DNA of 36,941 nt from an uncultured Lentisphaerota bacterium (GTDB lineage: Bacteria > Verrucomicrobiota > Lentisphaeria > Oligosphaerales > CAITYL01). Position 1 is the stretch's first letter, and each line of letters begins with the position of its first letter. Shown piece by piece: positions 14,784-22,333 of the stretch. Made by a program: the position numbers and the translations under genes. The stretch is taken from positions 1 to 36,941 of the forward strand of contig CAITSE010000206.1 in assembly GCA_903894975.1 (NCBI GenBank), given 5' to 3'. The notes under the pieces were generated by a model that saw nothing but the letters and a program-made list of their open reading frames with translations, was not told the origin of the DNA and did not search any database.

Positions 14784-16646
14784 TCAACGGATATGGTCGA
14801 TCTTGCGCTGAACGGCCTTGGTCTTGGCCGCGTCGCCGGCGTTCTCGCAGGCCTTGAGCAGCAGTTCGTAGAAGTTCCGCTCGAAGTCGGCGTTGACGCT
14901 GATCTTGCGGTTCTGGCTATTCAGGGAAGTGAGGTAGCCGTCCAGGAATTTGAGGGCTTCCTTCTGTTGGTTGGACTCGGCCGTGAGTTTGAGGTAGCGT
15001 TCGACGAGGGGCAGAACTTTCTGGCCGCCGCTTTTGAGGTCGACGAGGAGTTTTTCCAGGCGCAGGCGGGCGCCCAGGGGGTTGTTCCTGGCGAGGATCT
15101 CGTCCACTTCCTTGAGGCCGAGCTGAGCGGTGATGTCGTCGCGGGAGTCTTTTTTTGCCTCTTTGGCGGCCTGATCCATGACCTGGCTGGCCTCCTGGTC
15201 GCGCCCCTGCTTGCGGAGGACTCCGGCCTCGTTTTGCTGGACGTCGGCGACGATGTCGGAGTATTCCTTGAACGCCATTTTCTTTTCATGGTAGAAGGCC
15301 AGGAGCGCGGCATTGTCACCGCGTCCGGCGAGGATCTGTTCCTGGATGATCCAGGCGGCGGGGATGACCTTGGCCAGGCCGCGGGCTTCACCGGCGAGGG
15401 CGAAGGCGGCGTCTTCGCGCTTGTTCCGGGCCAGGAGGGCGGCGAGCTTGCAGTAGAGGGTGGCGGTTTGAAAAGAGGGGGTGGAGAAGGTGCGGTCGCA
15501 CCAGAACTCAATCTCGTGGTTGCTGAGAGGCTGGCGGGTCTGCGGGTTGAGGGTGACGCCGGTGGCAAACTTGTCGAAGGTGTAGCGGCCGATGTCCATC
15601 TCCCAGCGGTTTTCGCCTTTGAGGTAGCCGAACCAGGCATGGGGGCCGCGGCGGCCTTCGCCGACGAAGATCATGGCGGGAATGCCGTTGGCGCGGGCGG
15701 TGAGGGTGGCGAAGTAGGCCTGGTCGACGCAGATGCCGCCTTTCTGCCGGATGGTTTCCAGGAAATAATCGCCGTAAGGCCAGTCATATTGGCCGGCATC
15801 GAGCCGTTTCATGTCGTATTTGATGGAGGTGTAGGCGGCGTCCCAATTGCTGAGGGACCAGCGGCAGTTGTCCCGTGCCCATTCGAGTTCGGTCACAGTG
15901 ACGGGGGTGTCGACCACAAACACCAGGGCGGCGGGGGTGAGCTTGTGGAAAGCGATTTTAGCGCGGTTTTTGGCGTAGAGAGTTTTGAAGAAGTCGTAGC
16001 GTTTTTCCAGGTTGGGCTGGTAGGGGGACGGCTTGTACTGGTGGTGGAGGGCGGGGCAGGGCTGGTCCCAGACCACGGCCATGGCAAAAATGAGGGAGGC
16101 GAACTCGTCGCGGCCGGCGGGATCATAGTCGTACAGGGTTTCCAGGATGCGCCGGACCTCGGGCAGTTCGTCGTGGTCGGAATAGAGGTCATTCCAGTTC
16201 TGGACGCGCTGCGGATCGCGGAGGATCCAGCGGGCGACGTCCGGGCGCAGGCCGCCCTGACCGTCTTTGCCGAAGGTTTCGTTGCGGGCGAGAAACTCCA
16301 GGGCATCCATGGCGGCGTCGAGGGTTTTGAAATTGGTGCCGGCGCCGATCTTGGCGCCCGTGGCCCCGGTGTTGTCCACATGCCGGATGAGAAATCCGGC
16401 CAGGGTTTGCATGGCTGCCGGGGCCTGGTTGGCGACCAGGCTGGCTGCGGCGAAATCCGCAAAGAAAAAGGGCGGCGAATTGCGCAGATCGGCGGCGGTG
16501 CGGGTGTTTTCCAGCGTGGTCCGGGTGACCGCGGGATCCGGCAGCGGCCGTTCCTTTTCCGGCGCGGCGCTGGCGGTTCCTCCCGCCGGCGCCAGCAGGG
16601 TGATGGCGGCGAGGGCGGCGAGAAGGCGATGGCGTCGGAGGTTCAT
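14784..16646 (-). CDS. secreted transglutaminase-like protein
   Basis: This 620-residue protein has a signal peptide (1-27, ending TASA|AP). Its central domain is of the transglutaminase/papain-like superfamily, with a Cys-His-Asp triad: C306 in QKGGICVDQAYF, H336 in RRGPHAWFGYL and D351 in WEMDIGRY. The spacing fits the family. Residues about 370-610 are a run of amphipathic helices with TPR-like character (LLARNKREDAAFALAGEARG and similar). It should act outside the cytoplasm; proteases and amidases of this type often cleave peptide or amide bonds in wall material, but the substrate here is unknown. The gene is convergent with the glycosyltransferase fusion and lies just downstream of nifS on the same strand (36-base gap). 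That suggests read-through rather than a functional tie. Confidence 0.75.
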   Translation of the reverse strand: MNLRRHRLLAALAAITLLAPAGGTASAAPEKERPLPDPAVTRTTLENTRTAADLRNSPPFFFADFAAASLVANQAPAAMQTLAGFLIRHVDNTGATGAKIGAGTNFKTLDAAMDALEFLARNETFGKDGQGGLRPDVARWILRDPQRVQNWNDLYSDHDELPEVRRILETLYDYDPAGRDEFASLIFAMAVVWDQPCPALHHQYKPSPYQPNLEKRYDFFKTLYAKNRAKIAFHKLTPAALVFVVDTPVTVTELEWARDNCRWSLSNWDAAYTSIKYDMKRLDAGQYDWPYGDYFLETIRQKGGICVDQAYFATLTARANGIPAMIFVGEGRRGPHAWFGYLKGENRWEMDIGRYTFDKFATGVTLNPQTRQPLSNHEIEFWCDRTFSTPSFQTATLYCKLAALLARNKREDAAFALAGEARGLAKVIPAAWIIQEQILAGRGDNAALLAFYHEKKMAFKEYSDIVADVQQNEAGVLRKQGRDQEASQVMDQAAKEAKKDSRDDITAQLGLKEVDEILARNNPLGARLRLEKLLVDLKSGGQKVLPLVERYLKLTAESNQQKEALKFLDGYLTSLNSQNRKISVNADFERNFYELLLKACENAGDAAKTKAVQRKIDHIR

Positions 16647-16682
16647 GCGGGGTCACTTTTTTGCCGCGAAAGAACGCAAAGG

Positions 16683-17846
16683 TCAGCGGCCGTAGGGGGA
16701 AATCTGGCGGAGGCGGTGGATGATGGGCGGCAGTTTTGCGATGATCACATCCATCTCGGCGCGGGTGTTGAACCGGCTGAGGCTGAAGCGGATGCTGCCG
16801 TGGATGGCGATCTGCGGCACGCCCATGGCGCGGAGGACGTGGGACGGTTCCAGGGAACCGCTGGTGCAGGCGGAGCCGGAGGAGGCGCAGATGCCGAAGG
16901 GATGCATGAGGAAGAGGATGGACTCGCCCTCGATGTACTTGAAGCTGATGTTGGTGGTGTTGGGGAGGCGGTGTTCCGGGTTGCCGTTGACCACCGGATC
17001 CGGGCAGCTCGCGAGCAGTTCACGCTCCAGGTGGTCGCGGAGGCCGGCCACATAGGTGCGTTCCTCCGCCATGTGCGCCCGCGCCAGGTCGGCGGCCTGG
17101 CCGAGGGCGACGATGCCGGCGACGTTCTCGGTGCCGGCGCGCAGGCCGCGCTCCTGATGTCCGCCGATGATGAACTGGTTGAACGGAACGAAGCGGCGCT
17201 TGAACAGGGCACCGACCCCTTTCGGGGCGTGCAGCTTGTGGCCGCTGAGGGAGAGGAAGTCGATGACGCTGTCTTTGAGGTTGATGGGAATCTTGCCCGC
17301 GGCCTGGACGGCGTCGGTGTGGAACAGGGCGCCCTTGGCGTGGGCGATGCGGGCGGCTTCCTCGACGGGGTAGAGGTTGCCGGTCTCGTTGTTGGCCCAC
17401 ATGATGGAGACGATGGCGGTTTCATCCGTGACCAGGCCGCGGAGCTGGTCCAGGTTGATGCGGCCGTGGTGGTCGACCGGGAGCAGGTCCACATGATAGC
17501 CGCGGCGCCGGAGCACGTCGCAGAGGCTGAGGATGGCGGGATGTTCAACGGCGGTGCTGACGATGCGGCGGCGCTTTGGGTCAATCTCCAGAGCGCTGAG
17601 GATGGCGGCATTGTCGGATTCGGTGCCGCAGCCGGTGAAGATGATTTCATCGGGGTCGCAGCCGAGAAGGGTGGCGACCTGGCCGTGGGCGTGGTCGACG
17701 GCACGCTTGGCGTAGTCGCCGAAGGGGTGCGGACTGGAGGGATTGCCGTACCAGGTCGTCATAAAGGGCATCATCGCCTCCAGCACTTCCGGGGCGACGG
17801 CGGTGGTGGCGTTGTTGTCAACGTAGATGATTTTGGCGGGATCCAT
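16683..17846 (-). CDS. nifS: cysteine desulfurase NifS/IscS type
   Basis: This PLP enzyme removes sulfur from L-cysteine as an enzyme persulfide for Fe-S cluster assembly. The 387-residue sequence has YVDNNATT at the N-terminus, H102 (EHPAI) stacking on PLP, D178 and Q181 (HTDAVQAAGK), and the Schiff-base lysine K204 in SLSGHKLHAPKG. The persulfide Cys is C327 in SSGSACTSGSLEPSHVLRAMG. The short loop around the Cys and the overall length match the NifS/IscS class. It is encoded downstream of nifU on the same strand, with the nucleotidyltransferase pair between them. An AAGGA ribosome-binding site lies about 8 bases upstream and falls inside a small hairpin (see 17853-17865). The absence of nitrogenase genes here points to housekeeping Fe-S assembly. 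Confidence 0.93.
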   Translation of the reverse strand: MDPAKIIYVDNNATTAVAPEVLEAMMPFMTTWYGNPSSPHPFGDYAKRAVDHAHGQVATLLGCDPDEIIFTGCGTESDNAAILSALEIDPKRRRIVSTAVEHPAILSLCDVLRRRGYHVDLLPVDHHGRINLDQLRGLVTDETAIVSIMWANNETGNLYPVEEAARIAHAKGALFHTDAVQAAGKIPINLKDSVIDFLSLSGHKLHAPKGVGALFKRRFVPFNQFIIGGHQERGLRAGTENVAGIVALGQAADLARAHMAEERTYVAGLRDHLERELLASCPDPVVNGNPEHRLPNTTNISFKYIEGESILFLMHPFGICASSGSACTSGSLEPSHVLRAMGVPQIAIHGSIRFSLSRFNTRAEMDVIIAKLPPIIHRLRQISPYGR

Positions 17847-17852
17847 GGAACA

Positions 17853-17865
17853 GTTCCTTTGGAAC
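17853..17865 (-). promoter_or_regulatory. hairpin containing the nifS ribosome-binding site
   Basis: On the minus strand GTTCC-AAA-GGAAC forms a perfect 5-bp stem with a 3-base loop. The putative Shine-Dalgarno AAGGA sits in the loop and 3' arm, about 8 bases before the nifS ATG. If it folds, access to nifS would depend on opening the hairpin, for example by ribosomes finishing the upstream gene 40 bases away. Functional effect is inference. Confidence 0.35.
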
Positions 17866-17886
17866 AGGAAACGCGGGGTGCGTCGG

Positions 17887-18357
17887 TTATGCGGTCAGAT
17901 TGGCGATGTCGTCCAAGTCTTTGGGTCGGTTGGCGGCCCGCTTCATTTTCAGCAACCACGGCAGGGACGCGAAGCGCATGCCGTCGCGGAGTTCGCTGTC
18001 GGCGAAAAGGGAATCCACCGGCTCATCCGGGAATCCGGGGATGTAGTCGAACAGATCCAGGAATCCGGCGCTGGTGATCAGCATCATCATGTGCTGAGTC
18101 CGCAGGTAGGTTTGCGTAACAGGAACCAGTTTTTCCACGCCGGTGGCCGGATCTTTTTCATGGGAAATCCAGCAGGCCTTCAATTCCTGGAGCGCGGCCA
18201 GCAACCCTTTTTCTGACATGGGGGTTCGGCGAAAAATCAGATCGGTATCTTCCGTCGCGCGGACATGGCCGTGTTCCACCACGGCCAAGCCGCCGATCAG
18301 CACAAACGGTACTTCGTGCCGCGTCAATGCATCGATTATAGGGTTTTCAGGGCTCAT
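17887..18357 (-). CDS. nucleotidyltransferase-fold protein (AbiEii/DUF6036-like)
   Basis: This 156-residue protein carries a minimal nucleotidyltransferase core. It has IGGLAVVEHG (21-30), then RATEDTDLIF (33-42) with the two metal-binding acids D37 and D39, and a probable third acid in FLDLFDYIPG (99-108). The end LLKMKRAANRPKDLDDI (135-151) is typical of nucleotidyltransferases that travel as gene pairs in toxin-antitoxin or abortive-infection-like loci. It overlaps the small upstream gene by 11 bases (start ATG at 18355-18357 inside it), which implies coupled translation. Position inside a nifU-nifS cluster is unusual. Whether it is a toxin, an antitoxin or a housekeeping enzyme cannot be decided from sequence. 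Confidence 0.7.
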   Translation of the reverse strand: MSPENPIIDALTRHEVPFVLIGGLAVVEHGHVRATEDTDLIFRRTPMSEKGLLAALQELKACWISHEKDPATGVEKLVPVTQTYLRTQHMMMLITSAGFLDLFDYIPGFPDEPVDSLFADSELRDGMRFASLPWLLKMKRAANRPKDLDDIANLTA

Positions 18358-18574
18358 GCCAGGAGATTGCCCGTTTTTTTAGATTGCGTTGCCAAAACCG
18401 TTGCCAGGCATCCGGGGAGGCGCGAAGCTGCTCCATAACCCGGTTTTGGAGATGCCAGAATTTTTCCAGCCGCGCCTCCGGCGTCAGGGCGCGGTTCTGC
18501 CGCCGCAGAAACGCCCGCTTGCGGGCCATGGCGGCTTCCAGTTCGGCCGGGGTTGGGATCGGGAGAGTGGTCAC
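18347..18574 (-). CDS. small basic protein paired with the nucleotidyltransferase
   Basis: This is a 75-residue, strongly basic helical protein (GTG start at 18572-18574) with segments ARKRAFLRRQNRALTPEARL and WQRFWQRNLKKRAI. I recognise no named domain. It precedes and overlaps the nucleotidyltransferase gene by 11 bases, as the small partner does in two-gene nucleotidyltransferase loci. The GTG was preferred because sequence upstream of it in the same frame belongs to a dispersed repeat (18614-18678); an ATG at the MARKRAFL methionine would give a shorter form. Function as an antitoxin-like partner is inferred from arrangement only. Confidence 0.55.
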   Translation of the reverse strand: MTTLPIPTPAELEAAMARKRAFLRRQNRALTPEARLEKFWHLQNRVMEQLRASPDAWQRFWQRNLKKRAISWHEP

Positions 18575-18613
18575 GTTCCAGCCTGATCTGTTTCTGAGAT
18601 GGGAAAATTCGTT

Positions 18614-18678
18614 TTGCCACAGAGAACACAAAGAACTCAAAGAATGCCATTTTTGTGTTCTATGTGTTCTTTGTGGCT
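18614..18678. repeat. inverted repeat of a dispersed gccacaaagaacacag-type element
   Basis: The left arm (18614-18645, core gccacagagaacacaaag) pairs with the right arm (18649-18678, core ctttgtggc preceded by gtgttct) across a very short loop. The arms match almost throughout with a few mismatches. It lies in the gap between the nifU stop and the small basic gene. It could stall or process the transcript, which would make nifU more abundant than the genes after it. Its AT-rich composition contrasts with the surroundings. Confidence 0.65.
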
Positions 18679-18707
18679 ATATCAAAAGGGTTGCGGATCC
18701 GTCAGGC

Positions 18708-19595
18708 CTAGCGCACTTCCTCAACCGTGAGGGAGGGGCTGACGGTTTCGCGGAGCTTGGCCTCGATGTACTGCTTGAGCGTCTGGTGGGCGGACGGGCA
18801 GGCGGCGCAGCGGCCGCAGAGCTTGACTTGGATGCGGTCGCCGGCAATGTCCACCAACTCGGCGTCGCCACCGTCCTGCTGCAGGGCCGGGCGGATTTCC
18901 TGATCGAACGTCTTCTGAATAAGGTTGATCCGCTGCAGGTTGGTGAGCGGTTTCACGACGGCTGCGGCCTCGGGAGCGCCGGCGGGATGGGCGTTCCCGT
19001 TCACCTTGGCCAAAATCTCCTCGATGTCCGGCTTGCAGCCGCCGCAACCGCCGCCGGCCTTGCAATAGTGGGTGACCTGTTCGACGGTTTTCAGGCCGTT
19101 GGCCAGGATGACCTCGCGGATCTTGCGTTCGCTGACGGTGAAGCAATGGCAGACAATGCGGTCCAGTCCTTCGGGATCGTACCCGGCTTCGGTGACGGGA
19201 TCGGTGATCTTGGCCGCGGGATTCTGCTTTTTGATGTGGGCGAAGGCCGCCTGGAGCGCCTCCATGCCCATGACCGAGCAGTGCATTTTCTCCTCGGGCA
19301 GTTCGCCGAGGAAGTCGGCGATGTCCTGGTTGGTGACCTTGGACGCTTCGGCGAGGGGTTTGCCCTTGACCATTTCCGTGAGGGCGGAGGCGCTGGCGAT
19401 GGCGCTGGCGCAGCCGAAGGTCTGGAACTTGACGTCGGCAACGAATTCCTTCTTGTCGTCAAGCTTGATGTAGAGCTTCATGGCGTCGCCGCAGACGATG
19501 TTGCCGACTTCGCCGATGCCGTCGGCGTCGGGAATTTCGCCCACGTTCCGCGGGTTGAGGAAGTGGTCCATGACTTTGTCTGTATAGTTCCACAT
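18708..19595 (-). CDS. nifU: three-domain Fe-S scaffold protein NifU
   Basis: NifU receives sulfur from NifS, assembles Fe-S clusters and hands them on. All three domains of full-length NifU are present in 295 residues. The IscU-like domain has C35 (GNIVCGDAM), C62 (TFGCASAI) and C106 (EKMHCSVMG). The central [2Fe-2S] domain has C149, C151, C184 and C187 (CHCFTVSE and GGGCGGCKPDI). The C-terminal Nfu domain (about 218-295) has the cluster-binding pair C263/C266 in CGRCAACPSAHQTLK. A purine-rich AGGAAG lies about 11 bases before the ATG, and a candidate promoter is at 19720-19749. It is first in the nifU / nucleotidyltransferase pair / nifS run. Confidence 0.95.
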   Translation of the reverse strand: MWNYTDKVMDHFLNPRNVGEIPDADGIGEVGNIVCGDAMKLYIKLDDKKEFVADVKFQTFGCASAIASASALTEMVKGKPLAEASKVTNQDIADFLGELPEEKMHCSVMGMEALQAAFAHIKKQNPAAKITDPVTEAGYDPEGLDRIVCHCFTVSERKIREVILANGLKTVEQVTHYCKAGGGCGGCKPDIEEILAKVNGNAHPAGAPEAAAVVKPLTNLQRINLIQKTFDQEIRPALQQDGGDAELVDIAGDRIQVKLCGRCAACPSAHQTLKQYIEAKLRETVSPSLTVEEVR

Positions 19596-19719
19596 GAAGG
19601 GAGGCTTCCTGATGGGTTAGGGTGAAATGAACTCTGCGCCCGGGGCGCGGTTCCGGCTGATTTCTGCAAACGGGATTCCGATTCGTCCGTCGGCTTGTCC
19701 CGCCGGGCGTTGTCTTCAT

Positions 19720-19749
19720 AGTATAGCAGGACAAGGAGGGGGACGGCAA
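19720..19749 (-). promoter_or_regulatory. candidate promoter of the nifU cluster
   Basis: Read on the minus strand, TTGCCG (19749-19744) and TATACT (19725-19720) are separated by 18 bases, a reasonable sigma-70-type pair. The start of transcription would lie about 115 bases before the nifU ATG. No IscR-type operator was recognised. Confidence 0.4.
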
Positions 19750-19823
19750 GCCCGGGCCGCCATGCCTGCTCCCAGCGCAAGGGAAAATCGAACCTCCAAT
19801 CACGAAATGGAATCATGATTTAT

Positions 19824-19856
19824 TTCGCGCCGTTTCGCGGAATTTCGCGGGCAAAC
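19824..19856 (+). repeat. ttcgcgcc-type 33-bp repeat, copy 1
   Basis: A 33-base sequence beginning ttcgcgcc and ending gcgggcaaac occurs here and, inverted, at 26778-26810; 31 of 33 bases agree. It contains the palindrome-like core cgcg-aattt-cgcg. Confidence 0.8.
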
Positions 19857-19896
19857 GGTGTTGAATGTTGAACGTTCGTCATAATAGTTCCTGCCG

Positions 19897-20496
19897 ATGA
19901 TCTCGTTCACGTTAAACGTCGCGGAATTGGAGGCGCAGGCGGAGGCCTGCGCGGAGGCGTTACGCCGGGGCGGCGTGGCGGCCTTGCCCACGGAAACCGT
20001 CTACGGCCTGGCCACGCTCTGGGGGAATGACGCGGGGCGGCAGCGGATCTTTGAGCTCAAGCACCGTGCGGAAAACAAACCGTTGCAGATGTTGGCCGCC
20101 GACATGGCCATGGCGCGGGCGGCGGGAGTGCTCGTCGACCCGCGGCTGGAACGGCTGGCGGCCGCGTTTTTCCCCGGAGCCCTGACCGTGGTCTGCTCTG
20201 CCGCCGGCAGCGTGACCATCGGCCTGCGCATCCCCGACCACGCTTTCACCCTGGCGGTCTTGCGCCGGCTCGGCGCGCCCCTGGCCGCGACCAGCGCCAA
20301 CCGGTCGGGCGAACCGCCGGGCGCGGACGCAGCCGCCGCCGTGGCCGGCCTGGACGGATCGCCCGACCTGCTGGTGGACGGCGGCCCGATTGCGGACGCC
20401 CAGGCCTCCACCGTCATCTCCCTCACCGGCCCCACCCCCCAACTCCTGCGCGCCGGCCCCCTCCCGTTCGACCGGATTCTGGCCGCGCTGGGATGA
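19897..20496 (+). CDS. tsaC: L-threonylcarbamoyladenylate synthase (TsaC/YrdC type)
   Basis: TsaC makes threonylcarbamoyl-AMP from threonine, bicarbonate and ATP, the first step of the t6A37 modification of tRNAs reading ANN codons. The 199-residue protein is a YrdC domain without the C-terminal Sua5 domain. Motifs in order: LPTETVYGLAT (30-40), KHRAENKPLQM (55-65), PGALTVV (93-99), GLRIPDH (109-115), TSANRSGEPPG (132-142) and STVISL (171-176). All the basic and Ser/Asn residues that hold ATP and bicarbonate are kept. It is divergent from nifU and the only plus-strand gene before the FmdB gene. It sits between two dispersed repeats (19824 and 20570). Confidence 0.92.
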   Translation: MISFTLNVAELEAQAEACAEALRRGGVAALPTETVYGLATLWGNDAGRQRIFELKHRAENKPLQMLAADMAMARAAGVLVDPRLERLAAAFFPGALTVVCSAAGSVTIGLRIPDHAFTLAVLRRLGAPLAATSANRSGEPPGADAAAAVAGLDGSPDLLVDGGPIADAQASTVISLTGPTPQLLRAGPLPFDRILAALG

Positions 20497-20569
20497 CCGG
20501 ACTAGAAAAGTCAGGGGCGCAGTTCGCGCGCCCCCGACACCCCCGGCGAGGGTCTTTGACTCGCCCCCG

Positions 20570-20601
20570 CCTGGGAACGCCGAGCCCCAGCTCGGCAAGT
20601 C
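20570..20601 (+). repeat. cctgggaacgccg repeat, copy 1
   Basis: A 32-base sequence starting cctgggaacgccgagcccc and able to fold (cgagc/gctcg) is repeated without change, in the same orientation, at 26732-26763. The two copies bracket the FmdB gene and both phosphoesterase-glycosyltransferase modules. Confidence 0.85.
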
Positions 20602-20640
20602 TGCAAGATCGAACGATGCTCCGGTTTTTCCCGCGCCGCC

Positions 20641-20694
20641 GTCCCATTCGTCCCATACGTCCCATACGTCTCATAGGTCCCATAAGTCCCATTT
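20641..20694. repeat. 9-bp tandem array, gtcccatnn x 6
   Basis: Six head-to-tail 9-base units (gtcccattc, gtcccatac, gtcccatac, gtctcatag, gtcccataa, gtcccattt). The first seven bases are fixed apart from one change, and the last two vary. A related 9-base array, gtccatnnn/atggacnnn, is present at 28821-28917. Not CRISPR: there are no spacers. Confidence 0.85.
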
Positions 20695-20898
20695 TTCCGA
20701 TTCGGCGGCGCGCATTCGGGGCATAGGACGTTATAGGATGCGTCTACGTCGCCGTTGGAACCCGGCCGTCACGCACGGGATGAACGGGTATGGTATGGTT
20801 TGTGGTTTGAAACTTGTTACTTGAAATTCGAGATTTGGACTTTGGCAATCCAAAATCCAAAATCACAAATCCAAAATCCCCCCCCCCCCCAATCCCCC

Positions 20899-21144
20899 AT
20901 GCCCATCTACGAATACCAATGCTCTGCCTGCGGGCATGCTTTTGAAAAGCTGATCCGCAATCCGGCCGATCTCCCGGAAACCTGCCCGGATTGCGGCAAG
21001 AAGAAACTGAAAAAACAGTTTTCCGCCTTTGCCGCCAAGGTTGCGTCTGCGGCCGGCGTTTGTAAGATGGCCGACCGTTGTCCCGCCGCCGCCGGCCACC
21101 GGCATTCCGGCGGTTGCTGCGGCGGCGCCTGCGGCGGTGGGTGA
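20899..21144 (+). CDS. FmdB-family zinc-ribbon protein
   Basis: This 81-residue protein has the N-terminal zinc ribbon of the FmdB family: [18 protein letters not shown] with C8 and C11, then [14 protein letters not shown] with C29 and C32, giving one Zn(Cys)4 site. The tail is rich in Cys, His and Gly (GGCCGGACGGG), which is common in this family and may bind further metal. The family is annotated as regulatory, but its molecular role is poorly known. The start ATG comes 8 bases after a 13-base C tract and has no Shine-Dalgarno sequence; MPIYEY is the invariant family start, so the position is secure. The first phosphoesterase gene follows 124 bases later. Confidence 0.85.
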   Translation: MPIYEYQCSACGHAFEKLIRNPADLPETCPDCGKKKLKKQFSAFAAKVASAAGVCKMADRCPAAAGHRHSGGCCGGACGGG

Positions 21145-21268
21145 CACAACGGGTGGGTCGGGATGTCGCCGGCGGATGCGCCGGAGTCCGGCATGAAGGA
21201 TGCGGCATCGAGATGGCGTTATAGTATTTCCTTTTCCCGGCGCAGGAACGATTCCGGAAGTTTTCCCC

Positions 21269-22333
21269 ATGAAACGGTTGTTGTCCTTACGGTTCGGTCT
21301 GCTGTTGCTCCTGCTCGGGGCGGCTTGGGCGGTTCAGCTTACCGCCTTGCGGCTGAACGGCGTGGTGCGGCAGGCGCCGGCCCCGATGCGGCTGGGCAAC
21401 CGGCCGGAGACCGTTTCGACGCTGACCGCCGGCGACCCTGGCCGGGAGGGAGTGTTTTCCTTTGTTGTGCTTGGCGACATCAATACCGGCCAGACCGATT
21501 TTGAAGAGGTCTACGGCCAGATGCGGCGGGAGCCGGCCGCATTTCAGGTCCTGCTGGGCGACCTGGTGCCGCGCACCGGCGAACTTAACCGGCGCTATTT
21601 TGCCGCGCGCCTGGCCGCCATGGGGCTGGAACGGCCGGCTTTCGTGGTGGCGGGCAACCATGACCTGGATCATGTGAAGTTTCCGGTGCCGGACTTTGAG
21701 GCGGAATACGGCCCTGCCGATTTCAGCTTTACCTACGGCGGCTGCCTGTTCGTCATTCTCGGCCGCCTGGCCGACCCCGCGCAGACCGGCGACAGTCTGG
21801 CGTTTTTGGAAAAGACCCTCCGGGAACAGGGGGCCGCGGCGCGGTGGCGTTTCGTTTTCCTGCATTATCCGCCGCCGGCGGGCCCGGGCTATCCCGGCGA
21901 TTACCTGAAAGACGGCGCCAAGTTTGTGGACTGCCTGGAGCGGTACCATGCGGATTATGTGTTTTCCGGCCATGTCCACCGGTTCATGGTTTTCCGGCGC
22001 GGCGTTACGCGGTATGAGCTGGTGGGCAATGCCGGGGCGCGGTTGCGGAATGAGGACGGACTCGGGGACGACGGAAGGTTTCACCATGGAGTGAAGCTCA
22101 CCGTTTCGTCTCAGGGCGTTTGTGAATTTGTGTGGCAATTTCCGCCGGCGCCGTGGTGGCGTGCGGCCGGGCGGGAAATGCACGCCTGGCTGGCCCGTTC
22201 CGCAGGTGAAACGCTGCGGACGCACCGGGCGGCCGCGGCGGGTGTGAATGTCGGGCTGGCTCTGGTGTTGCTGGTGTGGGGCTGGCGCTTCGGTTCGCGG
22301 CCGGCCGGCTCATCAGGCGGGGTGTCGTCATGA
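21269..22333 (+). CDS. membrane-anchored metallophosphoesterase, module 1
   Basis: This is a 354-residue calcineurin-like phosphoesterase. Residues 7-30 form an N-terminal signal-anchor helix and about 322-341 a C-terminal helix, so the catalytic domain between should face the periplasm. Metal-ligand motifs are complete: LGDIN (68-72), LGDLV (96-100), GNHD (129-132), H199 in FLHYPP and GHVH (234-237). Such enzymes cleave phosphomono- or diesters; the substrate is unknown. The start is supported by ggaag about 8 bases upstream. A TATAGT at 21220-21225 could be a -10 but lacks a -35. Its stop overlaps the start of the glycosyltransferase gene (ATGA). The next module encodes a close paralogue. 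Inferred role: removing a phosphate from the lipid carrier or acceptor used by its partner. Confidence 0.85.
   Translation: MKRLLSLRFGLLLLLLGAAWAVQLTALRLNGVVRQAPAPMRLGNRPETVSTLTAGDPGREGVFSFVVLGDINTGQTDFEEVYGQMRREPAAFQVLLGDLVPRTGELNRRYFAARLAAMGLERPAFVVAGNHDLDHVKFPVPDFEAEYGPADFSFTYGGCLFVILGRLADPAQTGDSLAFLEKTLREQGAAARWRFVFLHYPPPAGPGYPGDYLKDGAKFVDCLERYHADYVFSGHVHRFMVFRRGVTRYELVGNAGARLRNEDGLGDDGRFHHGVKLTVSSQGVCEFVWQFPPAPWWRAAGREMHAWLARSAGETLRTHRAAAAGVNVGLALVLLVWGWRFGSRPAGSSGGVSS

Larger units (their letters stand above)
19596..19896. other. intergenic region between divergent nifU and tsaC
   Basis: The gap holds a good minus-strand promoter candidate (19720-19749), one copy of the ttcgcgcc repeat (19824-19856) and an AT-richer stretch before tsaC. 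Ahead of tsaC, TTGAAT (19861-19866) and TAATAG (19882-19887) are only 15 bases apart, a poor fit that would also leave an almost leaderless message. No gene was found. Confidence 0.6.
20497..20898. other. repeat-filled intergenic region before the FmdB-like gene
   Basis: Over 402 bases this region is a string of repeat pieces. It begins with a C/G-rich inverted segment (20505-20530) and the cctgggaacgccg repeat (20570-20601). Six 9-base gtcccat units follow (20641-20694). It ends with atccaaaat/ttgaaa-type runs (20805-20877) and a 13-base C tract (20878-20890). No gene and no convincing promoter were found. Confidence 0.65.

Noticed and set aside
14697-18077. A 1126-codon open frame on the plus strand
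   Set aside because: It is the antisense shadow of the transglutaminase-like gene and nifS, both of which have clear catalytic motifs; its translation is low-complexity Gly/Val/Asp typical of reversed GC-rich codons.
16683-19595. Nitrogen-fixation cluster
   Set aside because: Only nifU and nifS type genes are present; both also serve general Fe-S assembly, and no nitrogenase or cofactor genes are in the window.
20641-20694. Possible CRISPR array
   Set aside because: The units are 9 bases long and contiguous; there are no spacers and no cas genes in the window.
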